A stretch of DNA of 64,000 nt from Cryptomeria japonica (Eukaryota > Streptophyta > Pinopsida > Cupressales > Cupressaceae). The stretch is from assembly GCF_030272615.1 (NCBI RefSeq), contig NC_081410.1, positions 121,520,640 through 121,584,639 of the forward strand, given 5' to 3'. Below are positions 31,472 to 42,477 of the stretch, one piece after another (positions within the stretch are counted from its first letter, which is position 1; every line of letters begins with the position of its first letter). Under the pieces are notes generated by a model, which had not been told where the DNA came from, did no database searches, and was given only the letters and a program-made list of their open reading frames with translations. The translations under genes were made by a program, and so were the position numbers.

Positions 31472-31989
31472 TATTTTATAATTTTTGTTGAATTATAAAT
31501 TTTAATCAATACATTAATGTTTTATTAATTAAAAAATACTTTATTTTACTTTCAAATAAATAAGTCTCTTTTAGTGTTATAAATTCTTTGGTTATATTTA
31601 ATCATTTAATGATTTTTTTATATATTTAAATTTCTTTAAAATCATTTACATTAAGTAATTGTTAACACTTTCTTAAATTCTTCAAAACCATAATTTATTT
31701 TTTTCATAATAATAAAATATGAAGCTAAGATTGCAATTAGATATAAGACTAAATATGTTCATATATAAAAAAAAATTTAAATATTAGAATTTTAAATTTA
31801 AATAAAATTATTAAATTAAAAAAATATATAAATCAACTTTGATGTTTTTAAATTAAAATTTTATTTTATTTTATGTTATGAAAATTTCTAAAAAAATTTA
31901 TTAATTTATGATTTTTCTTTCAATTTAAAATTTTAATAAATAGAAAAGATACATAAATATTTTATTAATTAATTTTTTTATTTTTATTT
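31472..31989. other. AT-rich spacer
   Basis: About 0.5 kb of very AT-rich DNA between the LINE-a tail and the LINE-2 tail. No gene, hairpin or element seen. Holds one copy (31929-31964) of a 36-bp sequence that recurs at 39372-39407 on the other side of LINE-2. Confidence 0.7.
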
Positions 31990-32560
31990 TTAGTAAAAAG
32001 GTGGCAGTGCCGCTTAATATATTTTATTTATATATTTCTTTACAAGAGTCGATTCAAAAAGATCCCAGAGAAAAAAACCAGTAAGAAAAACTTTGATCTT
32101 TGCTCAATAATACATAGAAAGGTTGTGAAACTTAAATCCTTAGTATGCCACAAAGTACAATATATCTTGTAATGTCCAGAATACTGAATACCACAAATCA
32201 TCCCCAAGTATCAAATGCTTTCTGGAATATGTTGAACAAGATGAAGTCCGAACCAAAACATCACGAAAGTTGTACACATTTACATAGCAGTCCACAGTTT
32301 GCCTCACTTATGCATTTATTCAACTTGAATTCCAACACGCTTCATAAATTCTCAAATCAACATCCATTCACATCATTCAGATACAGCAAAACCACAGTAC
32401 CCTGCAATTATAATACCTCACATACCAATTTTTATCATTATGAAAAAGACCACTGCATAGCCATGTGTAATATTATCTTGTACCCATGTCCTCCAAAAAA
32501 TTTTCCTTAAGGATTGGAAAAGAATCGAGATCACAATTCAAACCCATCATATTAAGTTCC
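31990..32560 (-). other. LINE-2 3' UTR
   Basis: Non-coding end of LINE-2 after the RNase H. The 121-codon frame on the opposite strand (32145-32510) is a chance frame. The transcript would end TTAAGCGGCACTGCCACC followed by the A-rich tail. Confidence 0.7.
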
Positions 32561-33510
32561 ACCTTGAAACTTCCCATATTTGTCAAATGATCTGCAACCC
32601 GGTTCCCTTCTCTATACACATGTGAAACAGTAAAGTTTACAAATGTATCAATAAGTGGTCATGCTTGTTCAAGTAAATATCTTATCTGCCAATTGTCAAT
32701 ATTTCTCTTTATGCAAGCATTGATAATAATAGTTGAATTGCCTTCGATGTGAATATAAGAGATGTTCAGTTTTTTAACTAGTAGAATGCCTTCAAGCAAA
32801 GCATATGCCTCTGCATTGTTAGTACCTAGTGGAATAGAAACAAATTTAAAAGCAAAAACACACCCTGTGTGGTCCCTTATGCATACTCCTAGACCTGCAT
32901 CACTCGGGTTCCCTTTAGAGGAGCCATCAAAATTTAATTTAAAATGCGTTGAATCTGAAGGACACCATTTCACTTTATTTCTATCAATTTTACTAGTTCT
33001 CACTCTCAAAAAGCAAGGTGATACAGGAATAGAAATGCCCTTCCAGAAATTAATAACTTGACCATCCCAAGAAGTAAATTCCCTATTTGGATTGAACTGA
33101 TTTGAAACATGAGCATTAACCAGTTCTGATACTGATTTTTCAATGTAATTGAAAACATCAAAAAGAGGAGATGTTTGCTTTCTAAAAATACGCTTATTTC
33201 TTTCCCACCAAAGTGACCATACTACTGTGGATGGGATCACTTTCCAAATGCATGCAAAAAGAGAGGATGAGTATAAGATTGGCCATGACTGGAATAAATC
33301 CCATACATTATTTGGAAGAGGGATGCTAAAGGAAAGATTAGCAAGCACAAACATCCAACAATAATGAGTAAAATCACATTGGAGGAGGAGATGATCTAAC
33401 GTTTCACTATGCTCACCACAAAGTACACAGGCAAATGGATGTGCAATATTCAATTTATCAAGTCTCTCACTGGTAAGTATTCTCTTGTGTAGAGAAATCC
33501 AAGCAAACAT
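32561..33510 (-). pseudogene. LINE-2 ORF2 C-terminus: Cys/His segment and RNase H
   Basis: Segment 33510-32659 starts with the zf-RVT-like region (FAWISLHKRILTSERLDKL, PFACVLCGEHSETLDHLLLQC), a linker, and the RNase H: HFKLNFDGSSKGNPSDAG (Asp), PLGTNNAEAYALLEGI (Glu), HIEGNSTIIIN, where the usual Asp of EGDS is Asn. After a stop at 32657 the frame continues with VSHVYREGNRVADHLTN to about 32561. The lost Asp should inactivate the RNase H. Confidence 0.9.
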
Positions 33511-33512
33511 CC

Positions 33513-35400
33513 CTACCTTGGGAAGAATAATGTTGTTCCAATAGAAGTGATAAGCTCTTTGTGAATAGGATTGAACAACATCTGATGAATTGCCTTATAC
33601 CCTTCCTTGATAGAGTACTTTTCGTTCTTTGAAGGGAACCATATCAATTTTTCCAAACCACTAGAGATAAAAATAATGTGGTTCTTGAGAATCAAAGAAA
33701 ATTTTACCTTTTGATCGGGGGATATTGGGAGTAAAGTTGGCTTCTTCCAAATGACACAATTTGAAGGTTTCTCAAGATCGTCTATGTAATAATAAAGGTA
33801 AGATCCTCATTTAGCAATAAATATAGGGACCACATCTACTAGATATTCCTCAAGATTAAGAGGGGGGAGACCACTCCATGAATCATGCCAAAAGTTGACA
33901 TCTTTGCCAGTATGTACCTACCATGATAAATATCTAGTAATCACATTCCTAGAAGCCATCATGAAGTTCCAAACTGCAGACCCTGATGGAGGATCAAGGA
34001 TAGTAAATATACGTGTTGGGGTACGAGTATCTAAATACTTTGTTTGCATAATTTGACACCAAAAAGCATGTGGGTATACATAAATATTCCAAACCAACTT
34101 TCCCCCAAAGGCCTTATTCCTTTTTGAAAGATCCCGCAGACCAACCCCGCTTGTAGATTTACTTGGAGTCATTATGTTGAGAGACACAAGCAGGATCTTT
34201 TTATCTTCTGAAAGACTACCTTTCCAAATAAAATTTTGAATAATTTTCTCAATATGGGAAACACTAGATTTCAAGGCTTGAAGGACTAAAATGTAGTAGT
34301 TTGGGATTGTAGCCAAAACGGTTTTGACAAGAAGGATTATGCCTGACAGAGATAACCATCTAGTTTTCCACACATAAATTATTCTTTTTAATTTGTCAAT
34401 CGCAAAATTCCAAAAAGAAGGTTTCCCTGCTCCCATAAAGAAAGGGATGCCCAAGTATGAAGATGGAAGAGAATCCACTGGAAATCCCAATGTCTGGATA
34501 ATGGTGTTAGACACCATTTCAAAAGTATTAAAGATGAACAATTTAGATTTCTGAGCACTGATTTTCTACCCAAATCCGGAAGTATATATGTCCAATATTT
34601 TCTTAATATGCCTTGCTTCTTGAATATTGGAACAACCAAATAAAAGTGTAACATTTGCAAATAAAGTGAGTGGTAGAAATTGAGGTATTAGGGATGCATA
34701 CCCCCTTCCAAAGACCCAGAATCAGTCGCCTATTGACCAATTTGCTAAAAGCTTCTGCCATGATAATGAAGAGAAAAGGTGATAGTGGGTCACCTTGTCG
34801 AACTCCTTGAGTAGCTCGAAAAAAACCAGAAGGATTACAATTAATAATAACTGAAAAATGTGCCTCAGAGAGACAATTTTTTATCCATTTGCACCACTTA
34901 TCCGAAAAGCCAAACTTTTTAAGCACTCTCAAAAGAAAAGAATAACATACTTTATCATATTCTTTCAACATGTCTAATTTAGCTATGAAAGCAAGGGACT
35001 GTGAAGAGTTAATTGAGTGCAAAATTTCATGGGCCACAAGCGCACCTTCCGATTTTTCCCTACCAGGAACAAAACCTCCTTGTTGAGGAGATATTACTTT
35101 AGGTATCAAGGATTTTAACCAGAGATAAATAACTTTTGTGAAAATATTGTACACTGTATTACACAAGGAGATAGGCCTAAAATCTGCAAAAGATTGAGGG
35201 TTATTGGATTTGGGGATAAGAGCAAGATGGGTTAAATTGAAGTTCTTGAGAATAGAAGCTTTTTGTCTTGACTCCTCCAAAGCCATTAAAAGATCAAAGC
35301 TTAAAACATCCCAACACTTTTCAAAGAATAGCATGGTGAAACCGTCAGGACCTGGAGACTTGTCAGGAGCCATCGAAACTACCATCTGTTATAATTCAGT
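33513..35400 (-). pseudogene. LINE-2 ORF2 reverse transcriptase
   Basis: Segment 35385-34603 has MAPDKSPGPDGFTMLFFEKCW, LIPKSNNPQSFADFRPISLC, IAKLDMLKEYDKV, FRATQGVRQGDPLSPFLFII and MAEAFSKLVNRR. A frameshift near 34660 precedes the active site, which reads LFANVTLLFG where LINEs have FADDTLLF, so both catalytic Asp are gone (Asn and Val). Then 34541-33918 gives the thumb region (GFPVDSLPSSYLGIPFFMG, WKTRWLSLSGIILLVKTVL). 33917-33513 is a decayed connection segment. Confidence 0.9.
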
Positions 35401-35436
35401 AAGAGAGAAAGGTTGCATTAGATAATCGTTATCACG

Positions 35437-36743
35437 CTATGAAATCAAATAAGGGATGAAATCTAGCAATACCTCGACAATGGACTCCTTAGGAACAAAA
35501 GGAGGGGAGAGAGAAAGAATATTTTTATAGAAGAGTTCACCCTCTTCCTTAATTTCTTGTTCATTAGTTAATTTTACCCCCGAAGAAGTAGCATTTATAG
35601 AAAAGATAGTAGATGTAGGTTGCTTAATCTTTGCAGATGCTTGAAAGAACTTAGTATTTTTATCCCCATCTTTTAACCATAGCTTCCTTGATTTTTGTCT
35701 CCAATACTCCTCCTCTCTATAGCACAATTCTTCCCAGTAACTTTGTAAATGCTTCTGCTTTGAGAAGGTTTCTAGATTAATCCCATTACAAAAGATAAGT
35801 TCATTGACGTCCTTTAATTCCTTCTCTACATTTGATTTATGTACAAAGATATTTTTGAATACTTCCCTATTCCAAACTTTGATATTTTCTTTTACAAACT
35901 GCATTTTCATATAGAGTTGAAACATTTTGTTCCCCCTATAGAAGGGGGCACTTACCCACCATTGACGAAGCAAGGCATGAAAGTGTCGGTGCCGATACCA
36001 CATTCTTTCAAATTTGAAAGAAGTTCTATGATGAGAAGCTTCATGCTTACCCAAGCATAATGAGATAGGAAAATGGTCAGATCCAGAGAACGATAGAATA
36101 TTAGAGCTGAAAGTATATTTATGAAGGATCCATTCATATGAAGTGAAAAACCTTTTTAATATGCTTGCAATTTGAAGGGAATTTCTCTGGTTTGTCCATG
36201 TAAATTGACCATTAGAAGGTGAAATGTCAAAAAGGGCGTTATCAAACACAAAAGATCTAAAGTCTTCAATCACCTTAGACGTAGTAGGATTGCCTCCCTG
36301 TTTCTCATCCTGAGACAAAATGGCATAAAAATCACCTCCTAAAATGATTCAGAACTCCATGCTAATGGATCTAACAAGATAAAGTATTCCAAAGAGCATG
36401 TTTCTCTCGATGAGTTGTTGGACCATAGATATTAAAGAGGACAAAGGATAAATCAAAATTTTCAATAAGAATAAGATGCCACTTTGCCCCTTGGTTCAAA
36501 GTTTTTGCTTTGATTGTCCTGGAATTCCACGAGGTCAGAATACCACCAGAAGCCCCTACTCTAAGAATATGTATGAAATCCCATAAAGTCATTTTTTTTT
36601 TAAATCTTTTGAGAGGCTTCATCTAAAAGCTTTGTTTCTTGTAGTAAAATGATGTCTGCTTGGGAGGAATCTAGTTGCTGCTTGATTCATCCCCTCTTGT
36701 CAAAGGCATTCAAACCTCTAAGATTCCAATATATGATCCTCAT
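35437..36743 (-). pseudogene. LINE-2 ORF2 start and endonuclease
   Basis: Start ATG at 36743 (MRIIYWNLRGLN), the usual WNxRGL opening of plant L1 endonucleases; then ADIILLQETKL (catalytic Glu), a frameshift near 36600, SGGILTSWNS, FVLFNIYGPTTHREK, a stop near 36371, GGDFYAI (GGDFN motif), FTWTNQRNSLQIASILKRFF and SFSGSDHFPIS (SDH catalytic motif). The enzyme nicks target DNA to prime reverse transcription. The linker to RT follows (35950-35437) with KSRKLWLKDGDKNTKFFQ. Confidence 0.9.
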
Positions 36744-36809
36744 TGCATCCAAGAAGAGCAACATGTTCTTCTTGATCTTGAGTAAGGTGAAAACTTGTCT
36801 ACAATTAAA

Positions 36810-38620
36810 GACTGGATACTTGTTCCGATCTCTTCTTGGATTTTAAGAATCTTGGGCTTCCGACCTCTTTTTTTAGGTGTTTTAGATAACAAAGGAGATG
36901 AAGAGACTGTTTGAGCAAGAGAGAGATGTTGAGAAAAATCAAAGTCAAGCTATGTGGGATGTTGAAAGGGCTGATATGAATTATCTTCAGCCACAAGGTG
37001 TTCAACGTGACTAGATGCTAATAGGGGTGAGAAAATGGGTGTTGAAGTATTAAGAGCAAGAGGTATAGCATCAACAGAAGGGACATCCTGAATTTCCAAA
37101 AATTGCCCGAGAGCAATTTCATCAATCAATTTTGATGCAACAGAGAGAAGGATATCATGTGCCATTAATTCTATATTTGGGGTATTCAATGAGGATCCAA
37201 CAGTGGGAAGATTGCGATCAACCACATGGAAAGGTTGGGAATTAAACATCAAGCTATGAATCAGGTTATCCTTTGTATTCTGTGATATAGAGATTTCCAG
37301 GGATTGAGAATCTGAGGCTCCCACGGAAGTTAAACTCAGAAAAGAAGAAATGAGATGCCTAAAGAGAGAGGAAGCAAATATTTTCTTATACAACCAATCA
37401 GCCAGGATTGAAGGGAAGTGGATCTTAAAAGATATTTTCTTGTATCTACCCCCAAATTTTTGCAGAGAACATGAACCAGAGATAGCAACCTGATATTGAG
37501 GAGATTTCTTCCAATTGGAGGGCTTTGTTCTTTTTTCTGTTGGAAGTAAAATGTCTGTCATACAACCCGAAAAGAATTGAGAAGGAATAAGAGAAAGAGG
37601 AGGATCTGCCTGAAGCTGAACACCGTGGAAAGGTCTTCCAACATTATCAACATTATTCAGAGGTACGGGGCTCTCTGTTAAGTGAACTACACTTGTTGTC
37701 CCACTTGGTGTAGAAGGAGGAGATGCAACAAACTCATAAAAGGAGCATTTATGGAAATCAGTCACAAAATACTTGCAAACCCTAACAGCATCAATACCCG
37801 ATCCTTGACACTTCGAATTAAAATCACCCAATTTATCTATACGGTCATCAACATCTCTAGTACCCTGTATGCAAATGTCTTGATTCCATTTCTCTATGGA
37901 GGAAGTCATTATAATAGACTTGGGAAGTGACTTTGTGAGGTTTAGCAATAGGCATACCCTGACGGTTAAATGGGCAAGTTCATATGGGATAAGATCATGC
38001 TTGATAAAAATACCCATTTGATTAGCCAAAATTTCCACAATATCTAGATCACAATATTCAAGCAAGAGCCCTGAGAGAATAATCCAAAAAGGCATGAAAA
38101 GAGGGGGAACTAAATCCAGACTAAAATTTGGAACCCAGGCCAATGTGATAATACCAAAACCCTTACAGAACCATCCCTTATATCTATGAACACAATTTCT
38201 ATGTTCTTTGGAATAAAAAATGGCAATAAAAGAGAGAGATTGCTTATCCATCAAAAAAATATCCTTCAAGCCCAGCCAATTCTGTTTAGCCCAAAATGAA
38301 AGTTGCATAAAGGAAATAGTGGAATGAATTTTACCAATGAGGGTTACGGTGCGTAACTGATCTATTTGAGGCTTAATAAGGTGGTCCAGCAAAATGATCT
38401 TATACACACCTTCAAATTTTCCTGATTCTCCAATATTAGCAGCATTCGTGACCTTTGGCGAGACTGGAGTCGGGCTACCCTCTTTAGCTGTATCATTTAA
38501 ACATTTCCCATTACCTTCTGCATCTGAGTTTTGTGCTAGTGAATCGGGAAGAAATGTGCAAGGGGTTTTCTTTCTCCAGTTCTGTGTAACCTATTTTGGT
38601 TTGAAGGGTGCTTCTTGGCG
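36810..38620 (-). pseudogene. LINE-2 ORF1 (DUF4283-type nucleic-acid binding protein)
   Basis: Frame 38407-36950 is open for 485 codons; the same frame continues upstream to about 38600 across one amber stop and downstream across an amber at 36948 to about 36780. Residues 30-165 match the DUF4283 pattern (KQSLSFIAIFYSKEHRNC, CKGFGIITLAWVPNF, MPFWIILSGLLLEYCDLDIV). No CCHC knuckle is visible. The C-terminal piece after the amber has KTPKKRGRKPKILK, an AT-hook or nuclear-localisation-like basic motif. ORF1 proteins coat LINE RNA. True start not found. Confidence 0.8.
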
Positions 38621-38889
38621 CAAGTTGTTTATTGGAAGATTGTTTGGGGTTGAAAGAAATTTGGGGTTTATCAACTGGGTATTGTTTGGCCAGGTCACAT
38701 GTGATGGAAGATTAACAAGATTAGCCTATGATTCAGAGAGAGAACGATGTGATAAAGGTGGTGTCCCCTCACAAATGTCAAAGGAGGGTTGTGGTGTTCG
38801 ATATAGTTGGCATGCAAAACGATGTCGCGGGAATCTTCTTTCTCTCCCCTTATCCTGCAACCTACCTAGAAACTGCTAGACTCCATCGA

Positions 38890-39303
38890 AAGAATGCCTA
38901 TTCTCTGATATACCATCGTGTAGCTACCATGAAGCCCGCCTAACTCCCACAGGTCCAAGTCCTAGCAACCCTGTTTGCATGGCTTGCCACATCACTCCGA
39001 GTTACTCAATGCATGTTTTCACAATCATCGGGCAATCTCTGTTACTTGTTATCTCCACCGTTTGGCAGAGGTCACTGGTCTCTCCACCACCGCCCAGTAG
39101 ACAGTGGTTGTCGCCCAACCTACAACTCCCATCGCCGCCCCCACGGGTCTCGTCGCCACTCAGCCTCCTGGTTTGGGTTTAGTGTTACTATGATGGCTGC
39201 ATAGCAATGGTTGCAGAAGCGTCGTCGCCTGAGGCTGCCGCTCACCCTGCAACTTCTTGTTATCTCCACCGCGCCCTGTAGACAGTAGCTGTCACCCAAC
39301 CTG
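38890..39303 (-). other. LINE-2 5' UTR, GC-rich with internal repeat
   Basis: GC-rich compared with everything around it, as plant LINE 5' regions often are, and likely to hold the internal promoter. A block TTGTTATCTCCACCG..CCAGTAGACAGTGG..TGTCGCCCAACCT at 39046-39124 recurs in shorter form at 39258-39303. The GC-rich character ends abruptly at 39303 in AT-rich flank. Confidence 0.65.
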
Positions 39304-39837
39304 CAAAAAAATATATTTTATTTTACTTTTAAATTCTTTATCTATTAATTAATATTTTTACTCTAAATGTCAATTTTAATAAATAGAAAAGATACATAAG
39401 TATTTTACAGATTAAAAAATAATTTATTTTAATTTTAAAAAATCACATTAATTAATATTTTTATTTCAAATGTCAATAATTAGAAGTATTTGTTTTATCA
39501 TATTTTAATGAATAAAGTTTTTTTATATTTAAAAATATGATATATAGTTTATTAAGTTATTATTTTCTCTTAATTTTATTTATGAATATGATCTTTATTA
39601 CTTTTTAAAAATCATTTTCTTTATGAATACGATATTTATTAATTTTTTTTAAATCATTAATGATGGGTAAGTTCTTATTGTTCTTAATGTAGTGTTTCAT
39701 GTAATAATATATAATTAATATAAAATTACAAAATTTAAATGCTTAATAGTTAATATTATTAAAATACTCAATTTTATTTTTTAATTTTTTTATGCATGAA
39801 CTTTATTTTTTAATTTTAATTAATAAATTATTCTTGA
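39304..39837. other. AT-rich spacer
   Basis: 0.5 kb of AT-rich DNA between LINE-2 and LINE-3, no gene. Contains a 36-bp copy (39372-39407) of the sequence at 31929 and an imperfect direct repeat ATTAATTAATATTTTTA (39345-39361 and 39444-39461). Its last 13 bases are the LINE-3 target duplication. Confidence 0.7.
39825..39837. repeat. LINE-3 left target-site duplication
   Basis: AAATTATTCTTGA, identical to 42465-42477. Confidence 0.9.
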
Positions 39838-39842
39838 GCAAA

Positions 39843-39978
39843 GGCTTTGAGGAGATCAATAAAGGTAGCTAATTTCTCTTTATCATAATGGTAGAGGCTT
39901 TGAGCAGATCAATAAAGGTAGCTAATTTCTCTTTATCATAATGGTAGAGGCTTTGAGCAGATCAATAAAGGTAGCTAA
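39843..39978 (+). repeat. 53-bp tandem triplication at the LINE-3 5' end
   Basis: Units start GGCTTTGAG.AGATCAATAAA at 39843, 39896 and 39949; the first two are 53 bases and differ at one position, the third runs 30 bases and then continues as normal LINE RT sequence. The extra segment of each unit (TTTCTCTTTATCATAATGG) is absent from the RT continuation. Confidence 0.9.
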
Positions 39979-40820
39979 CTCACAGGGGTTGTGGCAAGGG
40001 ATTACGGTTCCTCAAACAAATGTCTCAGCTTCTCACAATTTATTTACAGATGATACGACATTGTTGGGGAAATCTTATGTACAAGAGGCTACACAAATGA
40101 ATTGTCTTGTGGACAAATATATTGATGTTTCAGGACAAAGGGTAAATGCAAGCAAGTCAAAAATCTTTATCTTTTATACAAGTGTTCCTTTGAAAAGAAG
40201 AATTATAAGAATATTAGGCTTTCAGCAATCAGAGAGTCCTTATTCATATTTAGGTATACCACTTTTTATGGGATCAATTAAATCTAGTTTTTGGAATAAG
40301 GTTATCCAAGGAATAAAAGCCAGAGTGTTGTCTTAGAAAGAAAGATGGCTCTCATTGTCTAGAAGAATTCAGCTGATAAAATTTGTTCTTTCCTCAATTC
40401 CAAACTTCTTTATGGCAGTACTAAAAGCACCCAAAATGATAATCTCTCAAATTGGAAAATTAAGTAAAGGCTTCTTGTGGAGAGGCAATATGGATGACCA
40501 TAGAAAGTTGCCTCTAATTTCCTTGGATAAGATGAGTACAGAGAAACTCAAAGGTGGGACAAGCTTGTATGATTTAATTTCAAGAAATGTGGCATTTGGG
40601 GAAAAATTCATTCGGTATATGTATACAAAACCACATTTGAAATGGTGTAAAATCCTTCAAGCAAAATATCTTGACAACCTTTCACCTTCCAAGATTATAA
40701 CTATTTCAAACCCTCCTAATGGTTCTGCAATTTGGAATTTTATGTTATCATGTAGACATATTATTGTCTCTTACATCTCGTGGGAAGTGAATAATGGTAA
40801 AGATGTGTTGTTTTTAAGAT
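39941..40820 (+). pseudogene. LINE-3 reverse transcriptase (C-terminal half)
   Basis: Begins MVEALSRSIKVANSQGLWQG, equivalent to MAEAFSKLV of LINE-2, then the active site NLFTDDTTLLG (both Asp present), VSGQRVNASKSK, SPYSYLGIPLFMGS, stop at 40336, SLSRRIQLIKFVLSSIPNFF and FLWRGNMDDHRKLPLI to a stop at 40820. 5' truncation removed fingers and endonuclease, so the copy was dead on arrival. Confidence 0.9.
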
Positions 40821-41393
40821 GACTTGTGGAATGGTCATCCTCCTTTGAACACCAACCAGGACTTGGAGATTGTAGCAGGTTTACTAACAGGGTGTTGGGG
40901 TACAAAGTAAATTGATTATGTACAATCGATGTGTGCATCTACTGGGAGGGTAACATGGAAAGATATATCTCTTATGCCTATTCCACCAAATGATGTGGCT
41001 CTTTTGAATAACATCTTGAAAAGCAGAGTGGTATACTTTTATAATAAGAAAGATAGAATCATATGGGCTCCCTCAAAGTCTGGACAATACTCGGTTAAAC
41101 AGAGGTATCAAGCTTTAGTCAACAAAGGGCAACAAATTCACAAGCAAAGAGCCTACTCATTTTGTTGGAATCTAATGGTGCTCCCAAAGGTAGGTAGTTT
41201 TGCTTGGTTGGCTTTGAGGAAAAAAATTCTAACTAGTGACAAGCTGTCCAAATTTGGTATTGCTGCCCCTTTTCAATGCGTACTTTGCGGTGATCAATGG
41301 GAATCATTAGACCATCTTTGTGCAATGTGCGTACTCTCAGGAGTGTTGGAATTTCATAAAACAGAAATTAAGTTGTCTTCATGTTCTTCCTAA
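40821..41393 (+). pseudogene. LINE-3 connection and Cys/His segment
   Basis: After frame changes, 40929-41393 gives VTWKDISLMPIPPND, IIWAPSKSGQYSVKQRYQ and the zf-RVT-like stretch FCWNLMVLPKVGSFAWLALR, KILTSDKLSKFG, FQCVLCGDQWESLDHL. Parallel to 33400-33700 in LINE-2. Confidence 0.87.
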
Positions 41394-42224
41394 TTCCCTT
41401 TGGGGTGTTTTCTCAAATTGGCCCGTTCTATATAAATCCAATTTTTTGGCTTGCATCTGGAGAATAGTCCCAACAATACTCATATTGACCATTTGGTGGG
41501 AGCGTAATAGTAGAATATTTAGAGACTCTAAGTCTTAATGGGAACAGATTGTAGTTAAAATTGAGAAAGTTGTTTCGGAATGTGTGAACTCTTATGTTTT
41601 TACTTATAAATTCAATGCCTCCTTGTTCACAAGCTGGGATAATCATATTTTAAATAATTGGAAATTCATCTCGCTCCCATTCAAAGGCAGTACACTACAT
41701 CCTCCTAAGAAGAAAGTGGATAGAAGATGTGTAAAATGGATACGTCCTCGGGATAACTTTTACAAACTTAACTTTCATGGAGCTTCGCGTGGCAATCCTA
41801 GAGTGTCAGGAGCAGTTATGTGTATTTGTGATTCTAAGGGCATCCTACTTGCAGCTAAATCAATTCAGTTATCCAGAGACACGAACAATATGGCTGAATC
41901 TCAAGCTCTTCTAAATGGCTTAAAGTTCACGGTGATTCATTGTTGATTGCCAATGCTTGTAAGCAGGAGCTTATTCATAATTGGGAGCTAAATTATGTTC
42001 TACAACGATGATGGTCTTTATTCTCATGTGTTGATTCAATTGTAATCTTTCATACATATCGAGAAGGTAACAAATTAGCCGATTCTTTGGCTAATTTGGG
42101 ATGTGAGGGTAAAGATCTTCAAATCTTTAAAGAATCCAACTTTAAAGTTTTCCCATCAATTGCCAACATCAAGAAGGTGAATACACTCACTAAACATACT
42201 TTCCAGGTTGATGGTTTGGGTTAG
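41394..42224 (+). pseudogene. LINE-3 RNase H
   Basis: Linker to 41538 (WRIVPTILILTIWWERNSRIF), stop, then 41584-41946 with NFYKLNFHGASRGNPRVSG (first Asp replaced by His), DTNNMAESQALLNGLKF (Glu), a frameshift at about 41935, HGDSLLIANACKQEL (Asp), two stops near 42010, and FHTYREGNKLADSLANLG. Ends at the double stop at 42222-42227 after TLTKHTFQVDGLG. Confidence 0.88.
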
Positions 42225-42464
42225 TAAATAATATTAACAAAGTTTTTTAGTAGGTTGCATTGCTTCTTTTGTTGGTTACAAAGCTTCTAATCTATCACCA
42301 TTATGAAAAAGGATGCAACATACATGTGCCTTGCTTTAAATTGTAATTGAATTGTTTGTTATCTAGCTAGAAAAGAGTCCTCAAAATAGATTCATATATA
42401 TCTTATAACACTTTATTATATATTTATATATGGGCCTTGTACTCCTTGCCTTAAAAATAAATAA
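42225..42464 (+). other. LINE-3 3' UTR and tail
   Basis: 0.24 kb of non-coding sequence ending GGGCCTTGTACTCCTTGCC then TTAAAAATAAATAA directly before the target duplication. The tail is A-rich, not pure poly(A), like that of LINE-2. Confidence 0.8.
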
Positions 42465-42477
42465 AAATTATTCTTGA

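Larger units (their letters stand above)
31990..39303 (-). mobile_element. LINE-2, near full-length L1-type element
   Basis: Minus-strand LINE of about 7.3 kb: GC-rich 5' UTR (38890-39303), ORF1 with a DUF4283-type domain, ORF2 with apurinic-type endonuclease, RT, Cys/His segment and RNase H, 3' UTR and an A-rich tail (CTAAAAATAAAAATAAAAAA on the minus strand, 31967-31992). L1-type LINEs with an added RNase H are known in plants. Frameshifts, stops and a destroyed RT active site make it inactive. A target duplication could not be set because both flanks are AT-rich. Confidence 0.88.
39838..42464 (+). mobile_element. LINE-3, 5'-truncated, with exact 13-bp target duplication
   Basis: 2.6 kb insertion bounded by AAATTATTCTTGA (39825-39837 and 42465-42477). 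It starts inside the RT palm, so it is a typical 5'-truncated LINE copy, and ends in TTAAAAATAAATAA. It carries the RT end, Cys/His region and RNase H. Its first 106 bases are two extra tandem copies of the next 53-base unit. Related to LINE-2 and LINE-a in all domains. Confidence 0.93.

Noticed and set aside
32145-32510. 121-codon plus-strand frame
   Set aside because: Lies antisense in the LINE-2 3' UTR, low-complexity His/Asn/Ser text, no start context or partner.
38394-38879. 161-codon plus-strand frame next to the LINE-2 5' UTR
   Set aside because: It overlaps in antisense the N-terminal part of LINE-2 ORF1, where the minus strand gives the expected coding continuation; no motif supports the plus frame.
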